From contig DXBO01000136.1 in NCBI GenBank assembly GCA_019116485.1, positions 1-43,731 of the forward strand: a DNA stretch of 43,731 bases. Direction: 5' to 3'. Shown here piece by piece: positions 38,663 through 43,731 of this stretch (the stretch's first letter is position 1; each line of letters starts with the position of its first letter). Source of the DNA: Candidatus Gemmiger excrementavium. GTDB taxonomy: Bacteria > Bacillota > Clostridia > Oscillospirales > Ruminococcaceae. The notes under the pieces are model-generated. The model was not told the origin of the DNA and ran no database searches. It saw nothing but the letters and a program-made list of their open reading frames with translations. The position numbers and the translations under genes are program-made.

Positions 38663-40009
38663 TTATGCCTGGGGTTCGGCGTCCGGGGCTGCCCCATCGT
38701 CGGGGGGCAGTTTTTCCACCAGGGCGCTGACCACCTTGCGATCCTGGAACGCTTCCACCCGCAGGCGCACGCCGTGGGTCTCTACCGTAAACTGCGCGCC
38801 GTCTTGGGGGATAGCGTGCAAACAGCTCAGGACCATACCGCCCACTGTGTCGTAGTCCAGGTCGTCGGGCAGGTCCACCCCCAGCACGTCGGCCAGGTCC
38901 TCCACCCGCAGGCTGCCCTCCACCCGCCAGACGCCGGGGCTCACCTCCAGGATGGGCTGGGGTTCCTCGGGGTCAAATTCGTCGTAGATGTTGCCCACGA
39001 TCTCTTCCAGCAGGTCCTCGATGGTGACGATGCCCGCGGTGCCACCGTATTCATCCACCACGATGGCCAGATGGTGTTTCTGGGCCTGCATGTCCCGGAA
39101 CAGACGGTCAGCGTGAACATTTTCCGGCACAAAATAGGCAGGGCGCAGCAGTTCGGCCAGGGGTTTGGGATGTTCCCGCTGGAGATTGAGCAGGAAGTCC
39201 CGGGCGTTGAGGATGCCCCGGATATCGTTGATGTTCTCTTCATAGACAGGGTAGCGGCTCAGGCCGGTCTCCCGGATGGTGTGCAGTACCGTGTCGGGGG
39301 CTTCGTCCAGGCTGAAAGCCGTGACCTCCGGTTCAGGGGTCATGGCATCGCTGGCGGTCAGGTCACCGAAGTCAAATACGTTTTCGATCCACTGCTGTTC
39401 TTCCTGGGCGATGGTGCCCTGCTCCCCGCTGTTCTCCACCATCAGGCGGATGTCTTCTTCACTGGCGGCGGCGTCTTCGGCCTCGGTCTTCATGCCGAAG
39501 AGGCGCAGCGTGCCGTTGGTGGTCACGTTGAGCAGTGCCATCATGGGGGCAAACACCGTGCTGATGCCGTGCATGACCCCCAGCGCCGTCCGGGCCCACA
39601 GGTAGGGTTTCTGCATGGCGATGCGCTTGGGCACCATCTCGCCGAAAGCGATGGAGAAAAACGAGATGATGACGGTGACCACCACCATGGAGAACACCGT
39701 CACCGCGCCGGCGGGCAGCCCCAGCCCCAGGCCGAGAAGGAAGTCCGTAAGGTAGCCGGAAAAGTTCTCGGTGCCGAAAGCGGCGCCCAGAAAGCCGGAC
39801 AGCGTGATGGCTACCTGGATGGCGGACAAAAAGCGGTTGGGGTTTTCCACCAGGGCCAGCAGCCGGGCAGCGGTCTTGTCGCCGCCCTCCGCCATTTTGG
39901 AGAGTTTGACCGGGTTCAGCGACAGGAAGGCGATCTCTGAGCCCGCGAAAAAGGCGTTGAGCAGAATGAATACAATCTGCAGCAGGATTTGGGAAGGCAG
40001 GTTTTGCAC
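38663..40009 (-). CDS. CNNM/CorC-type (HlyC/CorC family) divalent cation transporter
   Basis: The 448-residue protein has the standard order: a CNNM membrane domain (about 1-195; [11 protein letters not shown] and [13 protein letters not shown]), a CBS pair ([36 protein letters not shown]), and a C-terminal CorC_HlyC domain ([10 protein letters not shown]). Relatives such as CorC, MpfA and YhdP act in Mg2+ or Co2+ efflux. The start is a GTG at 40009 with AAAGGAG ten bases upstream. The mRNA leader is about 220 bases and holds an intrinsic terminator and a possible upstream ORF, so expression is probably attenuated. Confidence 0.92.
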   Translation of the reverse strand: MQNLPSQILLQIVFILLNAFFAGSEIAFLSLNPVKLSKMAEGGDKTAARLLALVENPNRFLSAIQVAITLSGFLGAAFGTENFSGYLTDFLLGLGLGLPAGAVTVFSMVVVTVIISFFSIAFGEMVPKRIAMQKPYLWARTALGVMHGISTVFAPMMALLNVTTNGTLRLFGMKTEAEDAAASEEDIRLMVENSGEQGTIAQEEQQWIENVFDFGDLTASDAMTPEPEVTAFSLDEAPDTVLHTIRETGLSRYPVYEENINDIRGILNARDFLLNLQREHPKPLAELLRPAYFVPENVHADRLFRDMQAQKHHLAIVVDEYGGTAGIVTIEDLLEEIVGNIYDEFDPEEPQPILEVSPGVWRVEGSLRVEDLADVLGVDLPDDLDYDTVGGMVLSCLHAIPQDGAQFTVETHGVRLRVEAFQDRKVVSALVEKLPPDDGAAPDAEPQA

Positions 40010-40024
40010 AAAAAATCTTCTCCT

Positions 40025-40180
40025 TTACAATGGTTCAGGGTTAGTGTGGCCGCACAACAGCCCGAAAAGACACAAAAAACGCAAAAAAGCACAGCCCTGC
40101 GCCGGAAGTGGCGGGGCCATGCTTTCTATCCTCTTGTTGCGGATTCGGCGGCTCGGTTCCGCGTCGCCTTCGTCGTTCAT
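40025..40180 (-). CDS. Possible 51-codon leader ORF upstream of the CorC-type gene
   Basis: The frame runs from the ATG at 40180 to a TAA at 40025 that overlaps the CorC ribosome binding site. The upstream AAAGGA is about 13 bases from the ATG, longer than ideal. The first codons give an acidic then arginine-rich peptide, MNDEGDAEPSRRIRNKR, reminiscent of the Mg2+-sensing MgtL leader (acidic/proline start followed by RRR). The 343-base gap between the CorC and aspartate dehydrogenase genes holds this leader, the terminator at 40083-40122 and the two divergent promoters. It could be non-coding; peptide identity with a known family is not claimed. Confidence 0.35.
   Translation of the reverse strand: MNDEGDAEPSRRIRNKRIESMAPPLPAQGCAFLRFLCLFGLLCGHTNPEPL
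40083..40122 (-). terminator. Intrinsic terminator inside the CorC leader
   Basis: On the minus strand GCATGGCCC pairs with GGGCTGTGC (two G-U pairs), with an inner CGCC/GGCG helix and a two-base bulge (40089-40122). TTTTTT follows (40083-40088), and a second T run lies further on. It lies about 110 bases after the promoter and 75 before the CorC start, so it would attenuate the gene. Confidence 0.65.
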
Positions 40181-40232
40181 GGTAAGATCAGGTTCCTTTC
40201 CGCAGCGGCATTGCGCTGTATCTTGATGCTGT

Positions 40233-40261
40233 ATTATAGCGCAAAGGGCCCGCCCCGTCAA
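40233..40261 (-). promoter_or_regulatory. Promoter of the CorC-type gene
   Basis: On the minus strand TTGACG (40256-40261) and a consensus TATAAT (40233-40238) are 17 bases apart. Confidence 0.82.
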
Positions 40262-40274
40262 GAGGGGGGCGCGG

Positions 40275-40303
40275 TTGCTCTTTCCCGGCCCGTATGGTAG
40301 AAT
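40275..40303 (+). promoter_or_regulatory. Promoter of the aspartate dehydrogenase operon
   Basis: TTGCTC (40275-40280) and TAGAAT (40298-40303) are 17 bases apart. A short hairpin (CCGTCCC/GGGACGG, 40321-40337) follows in the leader, just before the ribosome binding site. Confidence 0.65.
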
Positions 40304-40352
40304 GAGGGCAGCAAAAGTATCCGTCCCCGTGGGACGGAAAAGGAAGTGTGCC

Positions 40353-41150
40353 ATGAGCAAACGAAAACTGGGCATCCTTGGCTGCGGATATCTGGGCAGC
40401 ATTGTAGCCGGGGCCTGCCGCGACGGGCTGTTGCCCGATTACGAACTGGTGGGCGTGACCAGCCGGACGGCGGCCTCCGCCCAAAAGCTGGCCGAATGGA
40501 CCGGCTGCGCCTGCTGTGCCGACACTGCCGCCCTGTTGGCACTGCACCCCGACATCGTGGTGGAGACTGCGGGCATTCCCGGTCTGCGGGCCAACGCGGT
40601 GCCCATTCTGGAGAGCGGGGCCGACCTGGCGGTCATCTCTATCGGCGCCTTTGCCGACGAGGCCTTCAAGGCCCTGGTGCACGAGACTGCCGCCCGCTGC
40701 GGGCGCAAGGTATACCTGGCATCCGGTGCGGTAGGCGGTTTCGACGTGCTTTCCACCATCACACTGATGACCCGGGCCGGCGGCGCCGAGCCTAAGGTCA
40801 CCTTCCACACCCACAAGAGCCCCCAATCCCTGCAGGGCAGCCCGGTCTACCGACCTGAGATGGAGACCCTCCGGCAGGACGCCTTTGCGGGCACCGCCGC
40901 CGAGGCCATCGCCCTGCTGCCCACCCGGGTGAATGTGGCGGTGGCGGCGTCGCTGGCGGCAGCCGGCCCCGAGCACACCGACATGCGCATCACCAGCGTG
41001 CCGGGCTTTGTGGGGGACGACCACTGCATCACCGTCGAAGGCGGCGGCGCCAAGGCGGTAGTGGACATCTATTCCGACAAGAGTGCCATTGCGGGCTGGA
41101 GCCTGGTAGCCTTGCTGCGCAACCTGGCCAGCCCTTTGGAACTGCATTGA
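40353..41150 (+). CDS. nadX: L-aspartate dehydrogenase (NadX-type, DUF108)
   Basis: The 265-residue enzyme would convert L-aspartate to iminoaspartate or oxaloacetate with NAD(P). The Rossmann start is ILGCGYLGS, followed by the family motifs VVETAG, SIGAFADEAF and SGAVGGFDVLS, the last matching the conserved GAIGGLD region of aspartate dehydrogenases. The ATG at 40353 has AAGGAAG upstream. In NAD synthesis NadX replaces NadB, but no nadA or nadC is nearby. The partner gene 18 bases downstream suggests a catabolic or interconversion role instead. Confidence 0.82.
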   Translation: MSKRKLGILGCGYLGSIVAGACRDGLLPDYELVGVTSRTAASAQKLAEWTGCACCADTAALLALHPDIVVETAGIPGLRANAVPILESGADLAVISIGAFADEAFKALVHETAARCGRKVYLASGAVGGFDVLSTITLMTRAGGAEPKVTFHTHKSPQSLQGSPVYRPEMETLRQDAFAGTAAEAIALLPTRVNVAVAASLAAAGPEHTDMRITSVPGFVGDDHCITVEGGGAKAVVDIYSDKSAIAGWSLVALLRNLASPLELH

Positions 41151-41167
41151 ACAGGAGGGAACAAGAG

Positions 41168-42067
41168 ATGTTTCGCAAATTGACGGCCATTGAACCGGTG
41201 AGCCTGGTTCCTGCAGCCGAAAAGGAATTGTACAGCCTGGCCAGCGAAGTGGTGCTGTACGACGATATTCCCGCCGACAATGACGAGATCGTGCGGCGCA
41301 TCGGGGATGCCGACGCTGTGCTGCTGAGTTATACCTCCCGTATGGACCGGGACGTGATTGCCCGGTGCCCCAACCTGCGGTACATCGGCATGTGCTGCAG
41401 CCTGTATTCCGAGGAGAGCGCCAACGTGGACATTGCCTTTGCGCGGGAGAAAGGCATCTGCGTCAAGGGTATACGGGATTACGGTGACCGGGGCGTGGTG
41501 GAGTATGTGCTGCATGAACTGACCGGGCTGCTCCACGGCTTTGACCTGCCCCGGCTGCACGACGAAGCCGAAGAAATCTATGGTCTGCCGGTGGGCATGG
41601 TAGGATTCGGCACTTCGGGCCGGATGATCGCCGAAGCTCTCCGGTTCCTGGGGGCGGATATCCGCTACTATTGCCGCGCCCCCAAGCCGGACGCCGAGGC
41701 TGCCGGCATGCACTTCACCCCCCTGCCCGAACTGTTGCAAAAAAGCCAGGTGGTCATCACCTGCCTGAACAAAAACGTGCTGCTTCTGGGCGAGGCGGAA
41801 TTTGCCGCCCTGGGGGACGGCAAAGTGCTGTTCAACACCTCCATTGGTCCCGGCTTTGACAGCGCCGCCCTGGAACGCTGGGTGGCCAGGCCGGGCAACT
41901 GGTTCTTCTGCGACACTGCCGCCGCGGCAGGCCCGGTGCGGGAGGACTTTTTCACCAACCCCCGTGTGGTGTGCCGCAACGTGTCTGCCGGGCGCACCCG
42001 CCAGGCCTTTGTGCTGCTGAGCGAAAAGGTCCTGAACAACCTGCGCAGCTACCTGGCCGAAAACTGA
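41168..42067 (+). CDS. D-2-hydroxyacid dehydrogenase-like NAD-binding protein
   Basis: The 299-residue protein starts at the ATG at 41168 (AGGAGGG upstream). The N-terminal half has the 2-hydroxyacid dehydrogenase substrate fold and GVVEYVLHEL. The NAD site is GMVGFGTSGRM. The usual catalytic Arg (normally in a NxxRG segment) is replaced by NTSIGPGFD, and the usual catalytic His region reads VVCRNVSAG, so the standard chemistry may be absent. I recall a Clostridia subfamily sharing NTSIGP, sometimes mislabelled dihydrofolate reductase. It is cotranscribed with the aspartate dehydrogenase. Confidence 0.82.
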   Translation: MFRKLTAIEPVSLVPAAEKELYSLASEVVLYDDIPADNDEIVRRIGDADAVLLSYTSRMDRDVIARCPNLRYIGMCCSLYSEESANVDIAFAREKGICVKGIRDYGDRGVVEYVLHELTGLLHGFDLPRLHDEAEEIYGLPVGMVGFGTSGRMIAEALRFLGADIRYYCRAPKPDAEAAGMHFTPLPELLQKSQVVITCLNKNVLLLGEAEFAALGDGKVLFNTSIGPGFDSAALERWVARPGNWFFCDTAAAAGPVREDFFTNPRVVCRNVSAGRTRQAFVLLSEKVLNNLRSYLAEN

Positions 42068-42088
42068 CCCCGCCAGACCGGCAAACGG

Positions 42089-42134
42089 AAAACCACCCCG
42101 CCCCGGAGCGTTGGCTCCGGGGCGGGGTGGTTTT
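42089..42134. terminator. Bidirectional terminator with a 21-bp perfect stem
   Basis: 42089-42109 pairs perfectly with 42114-42134 around GTTG, with A and T tracts at the two ends. It serves the convergent dehydrogenase-like and alcohol dehydrogenase genes. Confidence 0.95.
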
Positions 42135-42145
42135 GATTGCAGGCG

Positions 42146-43330
42146 TTACAGCGCCATTTTGTAGATGTTGTACATGTCGGCCTCATACAGCAGCCGGGCC
42201 GAGCCCTTGCTGCCGCCGCAGGCCGACGCGCAGCTGGCGGCCATGGCGTGCAGCTGGTCGTCGGTGGGGGCAATGCCCAGTTCCCGCATATTGGTGGGCA
42301 TGCCGATGCTGCGGTAGAAATCCTCCATGGCGCGGATGCCCTTCTCGGCGGTCTCGGCGTCGTCGGCGCCGGGGGTCACCCCCATAACGTTGACGGCATA
42401 CCGCACGAACCGGGGCATCGCACTGGCGCAGACATACCGCGCCCAGCTGGGCCAGATGGCTGCCAGTCCCGCGCCGTGGGTCACATCGAACATGCCGCCC
42501 ATCTCGTGTTCCAGCATATGGGTGGCAAAGTCTCCGCCGCCGTTGCCGCAGCCCGTCAGATCGTTGTGGGCCAGCGAGCCCGCCCACATGACCTCGGCCC
42601 GGGCGTCGTAATTGGCCGGGTCCTCGTGCAAAATGCGGGCGTTGGTCATCACGGTGCGCAGCAGCGCTTCGGCCAGGGCATCGGTCAGTTCCATGTTGCC
42701 GCTGCCGGTAAAATAGCGCTCCATCGTGTGCATCATGATGTCGGCGCAGCCGCTCTGGGTCTGGTAGTCGGGCAGGGTCAGCGTCAGTTCGGGGTTCATG
42801 ACGGCGAACTTGGGCCGGGCCAGGTTGTCGTCATAGGGGCGTTTCTGACCGGTCTTTTCATTGGTGATGACAGCGCTGTTGCTGGACTCGCTACCCGCAG
42901 CGGCGATGGTCAGCACCGAGGCCAGGGGCAGACAGGCCTTGGCGGCCCGCTTGCCGTCAAACAGTTCCCACACGTCCCGGTCCGGCTCGGCCAGGCCGTA
43001 GGCGATGGCCTTGGCGGTATCGATGACCGAACCGCCGCCCACCGCCAGCAGGAAGTCGATTCCCTCCCGCTTGCCGATCTCGATGCCCTCATACACCTTG
43101 CCCAGGTGGGGGTTGGGCACCACGCCGCCCAGCAGGTGACAGACAAGCCCCGCCTGCCGCATAGGGGCCACTACCTGCTCCAGCAGACCGCTTTTGACCA
43201 CCCGCTCGCTGCCGTAGACCACCAGCACCCGGCTGCCGCCGTACTTACGGATGTATTCCGCCGCCTGGGTATGGGTGCCCCGGCCGAAGACGATCTCGGT
43301 GGGGGAATAGAAGGTAAAATTGTTTGCCAT
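42146..43330 (-). CDS. Iron-containing alcohol dehydrogenase (butanol dehydrogenase type)
   Basis: The 394-residue enzyme reduces aldehydes to alcohols with NAD(P)H during fermentation. It has the type III ADH cofactor motif VGGGSVIDTAKAIA (about 93-106) and the metal-ligand segments SGCADIMMHTMERY, ATHMLEHEMGG and THGAGLAAIWP. I start at the ATG at 43330; a GTG nine bases earlier is too close to AAAGGA. It is monocistronic, between its promoter (43390-43418) and the strong terminator. Confidence 0.94.
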   Translation of the reverse strand: MANNFTFYSPTEIVFGRGTHTQAAEYIRKYGGSRVLVVYGSERVVKSGLLEQVVAPMRQAGLVCHLLGGVVPNPHLGKVYEGIEIGKREGIDFLLAVGGGSVIDTAKAIAYGLAEPDRDVWELFDGKRAAKACLPLASVLTIAAAGSESSNSAVITNEKTGQKRPYDDNLARPKFAVMNPELTLTLPDYQTQSGCADIMMHTMERYFTGSGNMELTDALAEALLRTVMTNARILHEDPANYDARAEVMWAGSLAHNDLTGCGNGGGDFATHMLEHEMGGMFDVTHGAGLAAIWPSWARYVCASAMPRFVRYAVNVMGVTPGADDAETAEKGIRAMEDFYRSIGMPTNMRELGIAPTDDQLHAMAASCASACGGSKGSARLLYEADMYNIYKMAL

Positions 43331-43389
43331 GGGGTTCACCGGTCCTTTCCGTTTGTGCCGCCGGGTGCCGCCCGGCGTTTGTTACCCCC

Positions 43390-43418
43390 AGTATACCACG
43401 CCGCGGCAGCCTTGCCAA
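43390..43418 (-). promoter_or_regulatory. Promoter of the iron alcohol dehydrogenase gene
   Basis: On the minus strand TTGGCA (43413-43418) and TATACT (43390-43395) are 17 bases apart. Confidence 0.72.
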
Positions 43419-43428
43419 TGGCGGGATA

Positions 43429-43456
43429 TTTACAAAATCCGCAAAACCCGTATAAT
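43429..43456 (+). promoter_or_regulatory. Promoter of the cysteine desulfidase gene
   Basis: TTTACA (43429-43434) and a consensus TATAAT (43451-43456) are 16 bases apart. Confidence 0.75.
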
Positions 43457-43494
43457 GAAAGACAGAGAACACCCGCAGAAAGGAAGCATCCGCC

Positions 43495-43731
43495 ATGCAG
43501 AAAACCGACGCCGCCTATTCCCTGTACCTGAACATCCTGCGGGAAGAACTGCTGCTGGCTATGGGCTGCACCGAGCCCGCCGCGGTGGCCTATGCCGCGG
43601 CAGCCGCCCGCAGTCTGCTGGACCCGGGCAGCGTGCCCCGCCGCTGTGCGTTGTATGTGAGCGGCAACATCATCAAGAATGTCAAGAGCGTGGTGGTGCC
43701 CAACACCGGTGGTCTGCGCGGGCTGGAAGCC
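43495..43731 (+). CDS. cyuA: L-cysteine desulfidase (CyuA/UPF0597 type), N-terminal part
   Basis: Seventy-nine codons are visible before the window ends; full-length relatives have about 430. The ATG at 43495 follows AAAGGAAG. The diagnostic start ELLLAMGCTEPAAVAYAAA (with Cys25) and SGNIIKNVKSVVVPNT match the Fe-S L-cysteine desulfidase family, which degrades cysteine to pyruvate, ammonia and sulfide. The family is structurally related to iron-sulfur serine dehydratases such as the sdaAB/sdaAA pair in this window. Confidence 0.88.
   Translation, partial: MQKTDAAYSLYLNILREELLLAMGCTEPAAVAYAAAAARSLLDPGSVPRRCALYVSGNIIKNVKSVVVPNTGGLRGLEA

Noticed and set aside
1-43731. Search for tRNA, rRNA, insertion sequences, phage genes and CRISPR arrays
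   Set aside because: No CCA-ended cloverleaf, rRNA segment, transposase or spaced repeat array was seen by eye.

Overview
The window reads as chromosomal DNA from a GC-rich anaerobic gut Firmicute of the Oscillospiraceae/Ruminococcaceae type (Faecalibacterium, Gemmiger or Subdoligranulum relatives). The support is high-GC Clostridia-style proteins, AGGAGG-type ribosome binding sites, lipoproteins with Ser/Glu/Thr-rich linkers, an oxygen-sensitive [4Fe-4S] two-subunit serine dehydratase, class III fructose-bisphosphatase, an iron-containing alcohol dehydrogenase, and a Mn2+ riboswitch in front of a P-type ATPase. The genus is inference. I see no rRNA, tRNA, CRISPR array, insertion sequence or phage gene. 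The first ~850 bases look AT-richer than the rest.

Layout. 1-641: 3' end of an unrecognised gene. 903-6279 (minus): sugar-type ABC importer operon (ATPase, two permeases, solute-binding protein), then a separately promoted OB-fold-like lipoprotein. 6388-6590 (plus): promoter and terminator bracketing a possible small RNA. 6594-7469 (minus): sugar O-acetyltransferase and a 79-aa membrane protein. 7590-10479 (plus): yybP-ykoY riboswitch and a P2-type cation ATPase. 10526-13021 (plus): a lipoprotein, then sdaAB-sdaAA. 13044-17900 (minus): MacB-like ABC system (ATPase, adhesin-like repeat protein, permease) with a CPBP protease. 18023-20258 (minus): OmpR-type two-component system. 20420-27278 (minus): GH2 enzyme, doubly membrane-anchored GH3 enzyme and GPH sugar symporter. 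27439-29396 (minus): LytTR response regulator and GHKL kinase. 29599-31002 (plus): MATE exporter. 31057-32696 (minus): iscS-iscU. 33037-35010 (minus): class III FBPase. 35176-35958 (plus): ZIP metal transporter. 36014-38543 (minus): brnQ and a Gfo/Idh/MocA oxidoreductase. 38663-40009 (minus): CNNM/CorC-type transporter with a long leader. 40353-42067 (plus): aspartate dehydrogenase and a 2-hydroxyacid-dehydrogenase-like protein. 42146-43330 (minus): iron alcohol dehydrogenase. 43495-end (plus): 5' end of an L-cysteine desulfidase gene.

How they work together. Carbohydrate uptake and breakdown (ABC importer, GH2/GH3/GPH locus, FBPase) sits beside amino-acid catabolism (serine dehydratase, cysteine desulfidase, aspartate dehydrogenase, BrnQ) and metal homeostasis (Mn2+-switched ATPase, ZIP, CorC). 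The most interesting signals are regulatory. A pair of 9-bp direct repeats separated by 12 bp, the layout of LytTR/AgrA sites, lies just upstream of the GH2 promoter and next to a LytTR two-component system. The CorC leader contains an intrinsic terminator inside a possible 51-codon ORF whose start resembles the Mg2+-sensing MgtL peptide. Other candidates are a small RNA at 6423-6590, an 11-bp-spaced repeat upstream of the MacB-like operon, and perfect dyads over the iscS and ZIP promoters.
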